Source: an uncultured Prevotellaceae bacterium
GTDB taxonomy: Bacteria > Bacteroidota > Bacteroidia > Bacteroidales > Bacteroidaceae
Length of the DNA: 64,000 nt
Assembly (NCBI GenBank): GCA_900318775.1
Contig: ONLY01000004.1
Location: forward strand, 1-64,000
Direction: 5' to 3'
Part shown: one piece after another, positions 25,002 to 33,464 of the stretch
How the letters are laid out: each line of letters starts with the position of its first letter
Numbering within the stretch: the stretch's first letter is position 1
Program-made: the position numbers and the translations under genes
Notes under the pieces: model-generated
The model's input: the letters and a program-made list of their open reading frames with translations, nothing else
Database searches by the model: none
What the model was told of the DNA's origin: nothing

Positions 25002-25077
25002 CGGTGTGACTCAGACCGGCATAGGCGGTGTGACTCAGACCGCCACCCCCGGTGTGACTCACACCGTTTTTGAGGCA
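25002..25077. repeat. Array of three 17-bp palindromes, 24-nt period (copy 1)
   Basis: Units at 25002-25018, 25026-25042 and 25050-25066 follow cggtgtga-c-tca[g/c]accg and are separated by 7-nt spacers gcatagg and ccacccc. The flank after unit 3 is tttttgaggc. The same architecture occurs at 44241-44315 with equal spacing. Confidence 0.85.
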
Positions 25078-25269
25078 ACGGAAGAGCACTCAAGATTAGG
25101 CACGAAGCGAACGGCTAAGAGCGGTGCTTATAAGGCAACCTCACCCATTTATGCACGGCATCACCACTTCTCATGATTACAATTAGCAAAATGCGGGCAA
25201 TATTCACATTTTCCACTTTCCTGGCAACTTTTTTTCAGCACACACGTACACCAATGTCCAATATTTTTG

Positions 25270-25277
25270 TACCTTTG
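25270..25277 (+). promoter_or_regulatory. TAnnTTTG promoter box for the 112-residue hypothetical gene
   Basis: TACCTTTG, 45 bp before the ATG at 25323. Confidence 0.6.
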
Positions 25278-25322
25278 TGTTTATTATTCTACAGATACAG
25301 GTGAAAAAACACATAACCTAAT

Positions 25323-25661
25323 ATGAAAACACCACATACATATACACCAGCTAAAGACGAAGGTGTGCTTGAGTTTGTGCGGCGCATCATTGAGCACCAA
25401 CCAGACCACAAGCCCCTACACATTGTAGAGCATCTGGTGGAGATAGCCCTAAATGAGTTGAAGGAGCGGCCATGCCAAGTGTGCGCCGAGACTGCGGAAA
25501 AGCAACTGACCGTAACATTGCACCACAACGGGAAGCCCATTGACGAGCGAACCGTGTGGGTGATGGGCGACCACACCGACCACGTGGACTACTATCCCAA
25601 TGGTAACGAATGGGTTCTCACCATCCGCCGAGACGTTCCGTCACTCTTCATCGACAAGTAA
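25323..25661 (+). CDS. Hypothetical protein, 112 residues
   Basis: A soluble, His- and Glu-rich protein without signal peptide. The N-terminal half is helical (EFVRRIIEHQPDHKPLHIVEHLVEIAL). The C-terminal part is mixed, with GDHTDHVDYYPNGNEWVLTIRRD. No family is recognised. A TACCTTTG box and an ATG in good distance support expression. It ends 61 bp before a GH3 remnant. Confidence 0.6.
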   Translation: MKTPHTYTPAKDEGVLEFVRRIIEHQPDHKPLHIVEHLVEIALNELKERPCQVCAETAEKQLTVTLHHNGKPIDERTVWVMGDHTDHVDYYPNGNEWVLTIRRDVPSLFIDK

Positions 25662-25722
25662 GAAAAACAAAGAGTCAATCGCTGAACGACTCACCCAATA
25701 TAAACAACAAAAAAAAGAATTA

Positions 25723-25938
25723 ATGAAAATGAAACAATGGATGTTGGCTGCCATCCTGACAATTAGCAGCCCCTTCGTGTTAACCTCGTGCTCATAAGAC
25801 GACGGCAGCACACCTGTCCCCGACCTTGTTGAAAAACAGCTCATACAGATGACGCTTCGCGAAAAGGTAGGACAGATGTTCTATGTACGCTTGGAGTCGC
25901 TCGACCCCACACTTACCAGAGCGTTCGCCGCATTCTGA
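25723..25938 (+). pseudogene. Remnant of a GH3 glycoside hydrolase lipoprotein
   Basis: The ATG at 25723 starts a lipoprotein signal (MKMKQWMLAAILTIS...LTSCS) that ends in a TAA at 25795. Reading on in the same frame gives PDLVEKQLIQMTLREKVGQM and FYVRLESLDP, the typical beginning of Bacteroidetes GH3 (beta-N-acetylhexosaminidase-like) proteins. A second stop follows at 25936. Nothing of the remaining several hundred residues was found. It carries both a nonsense mutation and a large truncation. Confidence 0.65.
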
Positions 25939-26039
25939 AACTCAAACGTTCCATCAGATAATATTTTCTTTCCCTTGAACAAGGACCTTCTGGGAACACG
26001 CATAAAACAATTGCACAGCCCATCACGAGGCACAGCCTC

Positions 26040-26093
26040 TAACAGCGAATCCGCCAAGACATCGTGAGTGATGTCCCGGCGGATTCGCTGTTA
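26040..26093 (-). terminator. Perfect 16-bp hairpin after the DUF4923 gene
   Basis: Arms 26040-26055 and 26078-26093 (taacagcgaatccgcc and complement) enclose a 22-nt loop, 15 bp beyond the stop of the minus-strand gene. The loop is long and there is no clear T run, so the terminator role is inferred. Confidence 0.6.
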
Positions 26094-26108
26094 AGGAGAT
26101 GATGCTTC

Positions 26109-26753
26109 TTATTTCTTTTCAAGCTTCATGCCAACATACATGCTCTTGTATTGGCTGAGGATGCTGGAAACGGTGCCCATCTGTGCAGAGTAAGCGCTGG
26201 CCTTAGTGGCAATAGCGTTAACGATGGCAAGCATCTTGTCTGCCTTCATAGCCATTTGCAGCGTGGTGAGTGAAATCTTGACGTTGGTCTTCACAGACTT
26301 GGCTGGCTGCTTGAACGTCAGTGTCAAGTCAGCACCGTTCACCTCATAAGTGCCTTTCACCGTCTTGGTACCCACCTTGGTGGAGAAGGTCTTATCGGCA
26401 TTGAAGGTGATGCTCATCTGTCCGGCTTTGATGCCAGCCTTTTCCAGACCTTGCTTCAGTTTCGTCTCAATTTTGGACTGCGCCACACTGCCAGCCAGGT
26501 TGCTGAGCGCATCCTCGCTTTCAAAGGCCAAGCAAGGCTGAGAATAAACCCATGTACCCTCCAAACTCTTTGCCGTCACTTTCTTGGTACCCAAGAGGTT
26601 ACCAACAGCATCCACCACAGTACCTGCTGCTGGCGATGTACTGCTGACAACGTCTTTTGCCTTCTTAATAATGTTTGTAAGCTGCGCATTCAGCGCAACG
26701 GGCATCATGGCTGCCATGAAGGCGACAGCCAATCGCAAAATAGTCTTTTTCAT
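26109..26753 (-). CDS. Exported DUF4923-family protein
   Basis: A 214-residue protein with signal peptide MKKTILRLAVAFMAAMMPVALNA. The mature part begins QLTNIIKKAKDVVSS, followed by VDAVGNLLGTKKVTAKSLEGTWVYSQPCLAFES, MSITFNADKTFSTKV and a lipocalin-like run of strands. This matches the DUF4923 proteins of Bacteroidales as I know them. Function is unknown. The start at 26753 is chosen for the signal peptide. An in-frame extension to 26828 crosses the TAATTTTG box at 26805-26798. Confidence 0.75.
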   Translation of the reverse strand: MKKTILRLAVAFMAAMMPVALNAQLTNIIKKAKDVVSSTSPAAGTVVDAVGNLLGTKKVTAKSLEGTWVYSQPCLAFESEDALSNLAGSVAQSKIETKLKQGLEKAGIKAGQMSITFNADKTFSTKVGTKTVKGTYEVNGADLTLTFKQPAKSVKTNVKISLTTLQMAMKADKMLAIVNAIATKASAYSAQMGTVSSILSQYKSMYVGMKLEKK

Positions 26754-26797
26754 GTCAAATAGAAGTGTGAATTGTTGATGATAGATAAATTTCATTG

Positions 26798-26805
26798 CAA
26801 AATTA
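26798..26805 (-). promoter_or_regulatory. TAnnTTTG promoter box for the DUF4923 gene
   Basis: TAATTTTG on the minus strand, 44 bp before the start at 26753. Confidence 0.5.
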
Positions 26806-26870
26806 AGGCACGTTGGCGACTTTTGCAATAAAATAATAATGTGATACTTGTTATTTAATGAATTTTAATC

Positions 26871-26878
26871 TAACTTTG
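26871..26878 (+). promoter_or_regulatory. TAnnTTTG promoter box for the FtsB/DivIC-like gene
   Basis: TAACTTTG, 35 bp before the ATG at 26914. Confidence 0.6.
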
Positions 26879-26913
26879 CCACTTATTGAAGAGAACAGAA
26901 AACAAACAGCACT

Positions 26914-27210
26914 ATGAACAAGAACATCAAACAGTGGTTCTTTAAACTAAAATATGTCATCGCGTTAGCCATTTTTATAGTGGCTGTTGGATTTGTAGGA
27001 GAGAGCAGCCTGTTGAAACGTATCGGGCAACGTCAGGAGATCTCACGCCTACGCGAAGAAATAGACACCTACAACCGCAAGTTTGAAGAAGACAAGAAGG
27101 TGCTGAATGCGCTGAAGCACGACCCTGAAGCCGTAAGGGATGTGGCACGCAGCCGCTACTACATGAAGACCGACAATGAGGACATCTTCATTGTGGAAGA
27201 CGACCAATAA
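26914..27210 (+). CDS. Septum formation initiator, FtsB/DivIC family
   Basis: A small bitopic cell-division protein of 98 residues. It has a short cytoplasmic lead, one membrane helix (YVIALAIFIVAVGFVG, about 13-28), then a coiled coil (RIGQRQEISRLREEIDTYNRKFEEDKKVLNAL) and the family end DPEAVRDVARSRYYMKTDNEDIFIVED. In relatives it joins FtsL and FtsQ at the divisome. It stands alone here. The convergent DUF4861 gene ends 38 bp away. Confidence 0.88.
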   Translation: MNKNIKQWFFKLKYVIALAIFIVAVGFVGESSLLKRIGQRQEISRLREEIDTYNRKFEEDKKVLNALKHDPEAVRDVARSRYYMKTDNEDIFIVEDDQ

Positions 27211-27248
27211 GCCGCCCTTCCGCATTCTCTCTTACTCTCTTTTCTTTA

Positions 27249-28517
27249 TCACTTCCCTATTGTTTTCACCTTCACAGGGTGATTCACTGTGTCTTGCCAC
27301 TTCTCTAAAGAGGAGAACCATTCTTTGGCTGTGTGATAGCCCTGCTCTTCCTTGTCGGCACAGAAGCTTACAAAATAACGGATGTGCTGCTGCTTGTCAG
27401 CTTTCATCACGTAGAGGTAATTCAAATCATCTTCTTGAGTGTCGCTGACATATTCCTTGGGCACATAGACCGCCAGGCCAACAGGTTCGGGCGCCCACAA
27501 CTGCTTCTTGCCCATGTCGGGATAGTCACACCCCCACGATGCAGCCAGACCGTCCTTCTTCACGAATCCTTGCGACTTATGCCCTTTGCGTGTAGCCTCA
27601 TCGGCAGTGGATCCAACTCTCTGTACGCCTGTGCAGAAACGTTTCTTCTCCATCAACATTTTGTCCTGTGCTGAACAGAGCTCCACATCCACCTGCATGT
27701 CACGATGACCTGCATAAAGGGAATAATACTGATGCATATCATAGGTGGCCCCATCGACGGTCTTCACACCGAGGTCATACACTTCCACCACTGTACGCAA
27801 GGGACCTGAAGTGACAATGCGCTGTCCTCTCACCGCCACATTACTCCAATTGGTCGGCATTCCATTCTGCCAGTCTTTCAACGAACCGCAACCAATGGCA
27901 TTTCCCGCCCAAAGCACATCTACACCATAGCCGTCATCCAACTGCTCGGCTGAAGTGTAGAACTGCGTCTGCGGCAGTTCTATGCGGCGATACCGTTTGC
28001 CATACAGGTCTATGTTCTGTCGCTGGTCAAAATAGATGCGGTAGCCCACCAGCTCCGACTCTACAGTGATGCCATGCATATAAATATCGTTGAAGATGTC
28101 ACTCTTCCCAGAAGCCTCTACCCGCAATACATCAGGATGCTTATCCTGCTTATCACGCAACTGCAAGGCAGTGTAGATGCGTGCTGGCACATTGCGTTCC
28201 GGCAGCGAAGCAAACAGTGTCACTTCATAAGTTTTCGTCTCTTTGCCCCCGATAGACGCGAGGAAAAATAATTCATCGGCACACAAGTCGCCATCCATAT
28301 CGTCCAGTTGACATGCCACTTCGCTTCCTCCGCAAGTCACTTTCGCCCCTTTCACCTCGAAGCCAACCTTCTTCTGTGCAGGCAACTTCACCACGACGGG
28401 CTCATCCTGTTTGTCCTCCGACCAACTGTTTGCCACCGTCACTTGCAACGTCTTCACTTGCGCTGTTGCCGCCACACAAGACAGCAGCAGCATCCATACC
28501 ATTATATTTTTTTTCAT
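27249..28517 (-). CDS. Exported DUF4861-domain protein
   Basis: A 422-residue exported protein with signal peptide MKKNIMVWMLLLSCVAATAQ. Segments such as DGDLCADELFFLASIGGKETKTYEV, FNDIYMHGITVESELVGYRIYFD, QNIDLYGKRYRRIELP and YHTAKEWFSSLEKW fit DUF4861. That family is often found with pectin or rhamnogalacturonan degradation genes in Bacteroidetes, and its activity is not established to my knowledge. The start at 28517 is chosen for the signal peptide. An in-frame extension to 28649 would cross the promoter box at 28551-28544. No polysaccharide genes lie next to it. Confidence 0.82.
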   Translation of the reverse strand: MKKNIMVWMLLLSCVAATAQVKTLQVTVANSWSEDKQDEPVVVKLPAQKKVGFEVKGAKVTCGGSEVACQLDDMDGDLCADELFFLASIGGKETKTYEVTLFASLPERNVPARIYTALQLRDKQDKHPDVLRVEASGKSDIFNDIYMHGITVESELVGYRIYFDQRQNIDLYGKRYRRIELPQTQFYTSAEQLDDGYGVDVLWAGNAIGCGSLKDWQNGMPTNWSNVAVRGQRIVTSGPLRTVVEVYDLGVKTVDGATYDMHQYYSLYAGHRDMQVDVELCSAQDKMLMEKKRFCTGVQRVGSTADEATRKGHKSQGFVKKDGLAASWGCDYPDMGKKQLWAPEPVGLAVYVPKEYVSDTQEDDLNYLYVMKADKQQHIRYFVSFCADKEEQGYHTAKEWFSSLEKWQDTVNHPVKVKTIGK

Positions 28518-28543
28518 CTTCTTTCCGAGTTTAAATAATGCCA

Positions 28544-28551
28544 CAAAGGTA
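28544..28551 (-). promoter_or_regulatory. TAnnTTTG promoter box for the DUF4861 gene
   Basis: TACCTTTG on the minus strand, 26 bp before the start at 28517. Confidence 0.65.
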
Positions 28552-28785
28552 AGGAAAAAAGAGAGAAGAAGAACAATAAAACAGCGCTTTTTTATATTTG
28601 CATGAATAGAGCTACCGAAGCAAAAAACAAGATACGAGAGGAAGAACACTAACTAGGCCTGCAGAAAACTTGCCCACGCTGTATTTCAGTTGCACGAATT
28701 CCCACACGGATGTAATCCCCTATCGAGCAAAGGCTTTTTCCCAAAACAATAGTGCTTTTCCTACCATGTTTCCATTTTAATACCG

Positions 28786-28793
28786 TACCTTTG
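28786..28793 (+). promoter_or_regulatory. TAnnTTTG promoter box for the Tyr-rich lipoprotein
   Basis: TACCTTTG, 39 bp before the ATG at 28833. Confidence 0.65.
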
Positions 28794-28832
28794 CCTTCGT
28801 AAATCATTCAGAAACTTAAAAAATAGAAGCGT

Positions 28833-29468
28833 ATGAAAAAGTTTTACTTCCTTTTCAACATTATCGCAGTGATGAGCCTCTGCACAGTGTTTACTTCTTG
28901 TACCGAAGATGAGGACGTTGCAGAAGCACGCGTGCTCTCTGGTGAATGGACTGGCGACTGGAAGATGTCTTACACCACGAATCGGGGACATACCTTCCGC
29001 GCCGATTACACAGACATCGTATTCTATCGCAACAGTGGCTACACCAACCACGGATATGGCTATCAAGTGGACTTCTATTCCGAGGGCCCCTACACCTCTA
29101 TCTACAGCCGCTTCATATGGAGCATTGAGGAAGGCACCATCTACATCGACTATCCTGACGACCATCGCTACGACACGACCATTTATGAGTACCACTTGGA
29201 TGACAGATACTTCTCCGGCTATCTGGGCGACAGCTATCTGCATTTCAACCTAAGAAAGATTGCGGGCTTCGATTGGAGCTACTACTACACCTACAATGGC
29301 AATATTTATGACTATTACTACTGGCCCAACTCTTCTTACACATGGGATGATGGCGACTACTACTGGAGCAAAACGCGTAAGAATAAGAGCACCACACCAT
29401 CCACTCCATCAATAGAAAACAATGAGTCCGAAGAAATCGTCAAGATTGGCATTAATCTGGGCAATTAA
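28833..29468 (+). CDS. Tyrosine-rich predicted lipoprotein of unknown function
   Basis: 211 residues with a lipoprotein signal (FNIIAVMSLCTVFTSC, Cys at about 23). The mature part has a lipocalin-like opening, LSGEWTGDWKMSYTTNRGHTF, and is exceptionally rich in aromatic residues, about 28 tyrosines between residues 48 and 185. These include the clusters DWSYYYTY, IYDYYYW and DGDYYW. The C-terminus is Ser/Thr/Pro-rich and then acidic. No family is recognised. It has its own promoter box and a clean Rho-independent-type hairpin, so it is probably monocistronic. Confidence 0.68.
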   Translation: MKKFYFLFNIIAVMSLCTVFTSCTEDEDVAEARVLSGEWTGDWKMSYTTNRGHTFRADYTDIVFYRNSGYTNHGYGYQVDFYSEGPYTSIYSRFIWSIEEGTIYIDYPDDHRYDTTIYEYHLDDRYFSGYLGDSYLHFNLRKIAGFDWSYYYTYNGNIYDYYYWPNSSYTWDDGDYYWSKTRKNKSTTPSTPSIENNESEEIVKIGINLGN

Positions 29469-29810
29469 GAATCGGGCATAAAGCATAAATTAAAGGGGGA
29501 AAATTTCTTCCCCCTTTAATTTATATATAGACTTGAATGATATATACGCCGGAAAGCGACTAAATCAAAGCACACATTACGTATCACAAGCAAAAGATTA
29601 AGCACATCTTAAAGGCTTCACAAATCACGCCATCACATCTCTTCGGCTACTCTCTGCCACATAGTTGGTGCAGTACAAAACGAGTTGTCAGCTAAACGAA
29701 CACGTGCTACCAAGCAAGCCTACACTCTATTACCGAGCAAGCCTCTCAGTCATGGCCGAGGTAACCATTCATGCTCTTTCGGAAGCCTATCAATAAAAGA
29801 AATACTGTTA
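29469..29810. other. Intergenic region after the Tyr-rich lipoprotein
   Basis: Holds a terminator hairpin (29487-29522). The remainder has no convincing reading frame or RNA gene that I can recognise. Confidence 0.5.
29487..29522 (+). terminator. Terminator hairpin after the Tyr-rich lipoprotein gene
   Basis: A perfect 15-bp stem (29487-29501 with 29508-29522, aaattaaagggggaa and complement) and 6-nt loop, 18 bp after the stop codon. Confidence 0.8.
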
Positions 29811-30887
29811 TTATTGACATTCCAACTTCTTAAGGTGGCAAAGCATCAAGTTGCCTTCTTCGTCACGTAGGTGCATACCACCACCCTCACAATAACGGAA
29901 CATCTTGCAGTCTGCACAATCCCCCTTCCGCATCCAGTCACGGTTGCGGTAGTCCTGAAAACCGTGTTCCCACACGTCCCAAAAACGGTCTTTGTAAATG
30001 TTTCCTTGGTAATACTTGCCCCTAATACTGGTGCATGCAGAGATGCTGCCATCAATCAGCACGGAAGCTACACTAATGCCAGCTGCACACTGATAGAGGT
30101 GATCTCGTACCTTGCCTTCATACGCGCCCAAGAAACCTTCGCAGGCGAAACTGGCATGTATCTTCCCTTCCTTGCGACAGGCAATGATGAAATCCAGCAC
30201 CTCACGAAGTTTCTCACCGGGCAGCTGCAAGTCCGGATGCTGCGACGCTCTGCCTGCAGGAAAGATGGTGAAGAGTCGCCACTGGCGCACACCTGCCTCA
30301 TAAAGCAGATTCTTCAACTGTGTCAGATACTGTACGTTGCGGTTGTTCACACAAGTTACCACATCCCATACCACTCGCTCTTGACTTGCCAAGAGGCGGA
30401 TAGCCCGCATAGCGTTCTTGAAACTGCTCACATGACCGCGCATCCAGTTATGGTCTTCTTCATTGCCATCGAGGCTTACCGCTACACTACGGAGCCCCGC
30501 TGCATACAACTTTCTGAAACGCTCCTCCGTGAACAGCATGCCATTGGTGACCATCCCCCACGGGTACTCGCGCCGATAAAGCGCCCTCCCCACGTCTTCA
30601 ATATCACCCCTCATCAACGGCTCACCCCCCGACAGAATCACCATCACCTCATGCGGATTCACATGAGGCGTCACCTCTTCATCTATTACACGGAGGAAGT
30701 CTTCAGCAGGCATGTCTGGCATAAAGCCTTCCATCTTGCAGTCACTGCCACAATGCCGACACTGCAAATTGCAGCGCAACGTGCACTCCCAAAAGAGCTG
30801 CCGCAATGGATGCAACTGTTTCAAGTTTTGCCGGAGTCGACGTTCGAGTTCAAGTCCAACACGCTGTTTTAATGAAAATGAGGTCAT
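29811..30887 (-). CDS. Radical SAM/SPASM-type maturase
   Basis: A 358-residue radical SAM enzyme with the iron-sulfur motif at Cys39, Cys43 and Cys46 (CNLQCRHC, CX3CX2C). Further family features are VMVILSGGEPLMRGDIEDV and AVSLDGNEEDHNWMRG. The C-terminus resembles a SPASM domain: CAAGISVASVLIDGSISACTS, then GDCADCKMFRYCEGGG and LCHLKKLEC. It is separated by 17 bp from an upstream 89-residue lipoprotein gene. Such pairs are, from memory, the TIGR04133 enzyme with TIGR04134-type lipoproteins of Bacteroidales. The likely role is to modify that small lipoprotein, but no chemistry is known to me. Confidence 0.85.
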   Translation of the reverse strand: MTSFSLKQRVGLELERRLRQNLKQLHPLRQLFWECTLRCNLQCRHCGSDCKMEGFMPDMPAEDFLRVIDEEVTPHVNPHEVMVILSGGEPLMRGDIEDVGRALYRREYPWGMVTNGMLFTEERFRKLYAAGLRSVAVSLDGNEEDHNWMRGHVSSFKNAMRAIRLLASQERVVWDVVTCVNNRNVQYLTQLKNLLYEAGVRQWRLFTIFPAGRASQHPDLQLPGEKLREVLDFIIACRKEGKIHASFACEGFLGAYEGKVRDHLYQCAAGISVASVLIDGSISACTSIRGKYYQGNIYKDRFWDVWEHGFQDYRNRDWMRKGDCADCKMFRYCEGGGMHLRDEEGNLMLCHLKKLECQ

Positions 30888-30904
30888 GATTCAAATGGTT
30901 CGCC

Positions 30905-31174
30905 TCATCTGGTACGGATAATGAATCCCGGATCCACTGTCTCATATTGAACTGGAGCGACACCATACATCAAACGCATCTCATCCGAACCTTTTGGAGA
31001 GCGGCGCTGTGTCGTGTCTGGCAGTTCTGTGCCTTCGTATGGTGCACCATACATCACAACAGGAGGGTCCACCGCACGTTTGGACGTGCCACATCCAGCA
31101 AGTCCTAACAAGGCGATAGCAGCCGAAAGCACCTTGCTTGTGCCCTGCAGCCAATGTTTGCGCAATGCCTTCAT
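30905..31174 (-). CDS. Small lipoprotein, candidate substrate of the radical SAM enzyme
   Basis: 89 residues with lipobox GLAGC at Cys28. The mature part has two similar motifs, VMYGAPY (40-46) and LMYGVAPVQY (68-77), joined by a Thr/Arg/Ser-rich linker (TTQRRSPKGSDE). Repeated MYG..P..Y motifs beside a radical SAM/SPASM gene suggest that these are modification sites. That is inferred from gene order and from similar pairs in Bacteroidales. It begins 6 bp after the rfbA stop codon and ends 17 bp before the maturase, so all three are probably one transcript. Confidence 0.75.
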   Translation of the reverse strand: MKALRKHWLQGTSKVLSAAIALLGLAGCGTSKRAVDPPVVMYGAPYEGTELPDTTQRRSPKGSDEMRLMYGVAPVQYETVDPGFIIRTR

Positions 31175-31180
31175 AACCGT

Positions 31181-32077
31181 CTATTTAATTAACTCGCCAA
31201 AATATTTCGTATCGGCCAACTTCAGCAAGTACTGACCATACTGGTTCTTAAGCATTGGCTGCGCCAACTCACGCAGCTTCTCTGTTGTAATCCACCCTTG
31301 ATGATAAGCAATACCTTCCAGACAGGCGATTTTCAGCCCGGTACGCTTCTCAAGCACTTCAATGAAGGTGGATGCTTCAGAGAGCGAATCGTGTGTACCT
31401 GTATCGAGCCATGCGAAACCACGACCCAGCAGCTGCACCTTGAGGTTCTTTTCGTTGAGGAACTCCTGATTCACCGTGGTGATTTCCAATTCCCCACGAG
31501 CTGAAGGCTTGATATGCTTGGCCACTTCCACCACCTTGTTGGGATAAAAGTAAAGGCCTACCACTGCATAGTTGCTCTTAGGCTTCGCTGGCTTCTCCTC
31601 GATGGAAAGGCAGTTACCATCTGCATCGAACTCTGCCACGCCATAGCGCTCGGGATCTTGTACCCAATAGCCAAACACACTGGCCTTTCCACGTTTGGCA
31701 TTCTCCACACACTCCTTCAACATACCCGAAAACCCGCGACCGTGGAAAATATTGTCGCCAAGAACAAGGCATACATCATCGTTGCCCACGAATTTTTCGC
31801 CTATGATAAAGGCCTGCGCCAACCCATCAGGTGAAGGCTGCTCGGCATATTCGAATCGCACGCCATAATCGCTACCATCGCCCAACAAGCGTTTGAAGCC
31901 TGGAAGGTCTTGCGGTGTGGAAATAATGAGAATATCCCGGATGCCGGCCAACATTAACACAGAGATTGGATAATACACCATAGGTTTGTCAAAAATCGGG
32001 ATAAGCTGCTTGCTTACACCTTTCGTGATGGGATACAACCTTGTACCCGAACCACCAGCCAACACAATTCCTTTCAT
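31181..32077 (-). CDS. rfbA: Glucose-1-phosphate thymidylyltransferase
   Basis: First step of dTDP-L-rhamnose synthesis: glucose 1-phosphate and dTTP give dTDP-glucose. The 298-residue length fits RmlA. Motifs are [25 protein letters not shown] (1-25), [26 protein letters not shown] and [18 protein letters not shown]. The usual partners rfbB, rfbC and rfbD are absent here. Instead the small lipoprotein and radical SAM genes follow directly. A near-consensus GACCTTTG lies upstream at 32104-32097. Confidence 0.96.
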   Translation of the reverse strand: MKGIVLAGGSGTRLYPITKGVSKQLIPIFDKPMVYYPISVLMLAGIRDILIISTPQDLPGFKRLLGDGSDYGVRFEYAEQPSPDGLAQAFIIGEKFVGNDDVCLVLGDNIFHGRGFSGMLKECVENAKRGKASVFGYWVQDPERYGVAEFDADGNCLSIEEKPAKPKSNYAVVGLYFYPNKVVEVAKHIKPSARGELEITTVNQEFLNEKNLKVQLLGRGFAWLDTGTHDSLSEASTFIEVLEKRTGLKIACLEGIAYHQGWITTEKLRELAQPMLKNQYGQYLLKLADTKYFGELIK

Positions 32078-32278
32078 ATCGGTTCTGTTTTACACAGACA
32101 AAGGTCGCACATTCTTCCCGAAGAAACAAACAAATTGCCCAAAAAGTTACAAGAAAGACAAAAAGGCCTCTCCAAACGACCTGACACGAGCGTTCGCTAC
32201 GCCACTCTGAAAAGCCTTTGTTTCCAAAGCCGACAGAAAATAACAGGAGGAATGTTTGCAGACGCTCTAAAATATGCG

Positions 32279-32286
32279 TAACTTTG
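32279..32286 (+). promoter_or_regulatory. TAnnTTTG promoter box for the AraC regulator
   Basis: TAACTTTG, 65 bp before the ATG at 32352. Confidence 0.5.
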
Positions 32287-32351
32287 CAACACTAACATAA
32301 TTCTCATCATACAGAATTCGGGAAAACCTCCTCTATAAACATCTCATACTA

Positions 32352-33218
32352 ATGCAATTACCTATCGAGAGCCTTAACTTGCAAATGCTGAACGTGGGAC
32401 TTGCATACCACAACGGCGACTGGAACTGGCAAGGGGTGTCTTCACCTTTCACCAGAATCTACTGTGTGACCAAAGGAGAGGCTCGACTGCATATTGGCTC
32501 GGAGTCTATCTTATTACGTCCAGGACATCTATACATGATTCCCGCCTACACGCTGCATTCGTATGAGTGCAAAGGTGAATTTGAGCACTATTACCTACAT
32601 GTTTATGAAGGTTTCAAGAACGAGACCAACGTGCTGGAAATGTATAAGTTTCCAATGGAAGTAGAGGCACTGGAAAGTGACCACAATCTCATGGAGCAGA
32701 TGGTGGCAGCACACCCTGAAGCCCGATTGCCCGAGAGTGACCCACAAGCATACGACAATGCGAGCATGTTCACAGGCTATGTGAAGCGCTATAATACCTT
32801 GCCCCTATGGGAAAAGATGCGTTTGAGAGGCGCTATTCTTCTATTGTTCTCACGTTTTCTGGAAAAAGCCACCCCACGAGTATGGACAACGGACGAACGA
32901 CTGACAAAAGTGCTGGCACACGTACACAGCCATCTGCATGAGGAAATCAGCATAGAGACACTGGCAGAAATGGCTTGCGTGACAAAGCCCTACCTCATCA
33001 GAGTGTTCAAGCATGAGTTCGGCATTCCTCCTTTGCAATATATCAACAAGAAGAAGATTGAACGTGCCCAATTGCTACTCATCACCGAGGACTGGACTGT
33101 GAAGGAAGTGGCATGGCGGCTGGGATTTGTTGACCACTCTTACTTCATCCGGCTCTTCAAGAAGCTCATCGGCACTACTCCTATGGATTACAGGAGAACC
33201 CTGGATGTGGAACGGTAA
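32352..33218 (+). CDS. AraC-family transcriptional regulator
   Basis: A 288-residue regulator. The N-terminal half is a cupin-type sugar-sensing domain (YCVTKGEARLHIGSESILLRPGHLYMIPAYTLHSYEC, about 37-74). The C-terminal 100 residues are the double helix-turn-helix: ISIETLAEMACVTKPYLIRVFKHEFG and WTVKEVAWRLGFVDHSYFIRLFKKLIGTTPMDYR. It is encoded just upstream of and in the same direction as the 6-deoxy-sugar operon, separated by two promoter boxes, so it is probably that operon's activator. The inducer is inferred only from context. Confidence 0.87.
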   Translation: MQLPIESLNLQMLNVGLAYHNGDWNWQGVSSPFTRIYCVTKGEARLHIGSESILLRPGHLYMIPAYTLHSYECKGEFEHYYLHVYEGFKNETNVLEMYKFPMEVEALESDHNLMEQMVAAHPEARLPESDPQAYDNASMFTGYVKRYNTLPLWEKMRLRGAILLLFSRFLEKATPRVWTTDERLTKVLAHVHSHLHEEISIETLAEMACVTKPYLIRVFKHEFGIPPLQYINKKKIERAQLLLITEDWTVKEVAWRLGFVDHSYFIRLFKKLIGTTPMDYRRTLDVER

Positions 33219-33385
33219 CAGACATGATGCATGTGAGGCATGAAGAGGCCGTATCACAAATTGCGCCTCGACAATCTCTGAAGCGATGTGGGGCACGTCG
33301 TTTTTTATAATGTCAAGCTTACGCTATTTTAACACAGTCGCATTTGATTTCCGGCCTTTATAGCGCTCCAAAGATAATTTTGTGC

Positions 33386-33393
33386 TATCTTTG
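33386..33393 (+). promoter_or_regulatory. Upstream TAnnTTTG box of the sugar operon
   Basis: TATCTTTG, 71 bp before the first operon start at 33465. A second box follows at 33430-33437. Confidence 0.45.
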
Positions 33394-33429
33394 TACTATT
33401 TTATCCCATTGTATATAAATAGGAACACG

Positions 33430-33437
33430 TACCTTTG
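33430..33437 (+). promoter_or_regulatory. Proximal TAnnTTTG box of the sugar operon
   Basis: TACCTTTG, 27 bp before the ATG at 33465. With the box at 33386 it suggests two start points. Confidence 0.6.
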
Positions 33438-33464
33438 CAATAGAAAAACTAAATACACAAAATC

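Larger units (their letters stand above)
24861..25322. other. Intergenic region with palindrome array, no gene recognised
   Basis: Contains the triple palindrome array (25002-25077) and, near the right end, the promoter of the 112-residue hypothetical gene. No convincing coding sequence was seen in either strand. Confidence 0.5.
28518..28832. other. Divergent intergenic region
   Basis: Holds the two opposed TACCTTTG boxes of the DUF4861 gene and the Tyr-rich lipoprotein gene. Nothing else was recognised. Confidence 0.5.

Noticed and set aside
29540-29810. Possible small RNA or repeat (agcaagcct motifs) similar to the first bases of the window
   Set aside because: Only about 14 bases are shared with 5-18, with no structure or second long match, so chance is likely.
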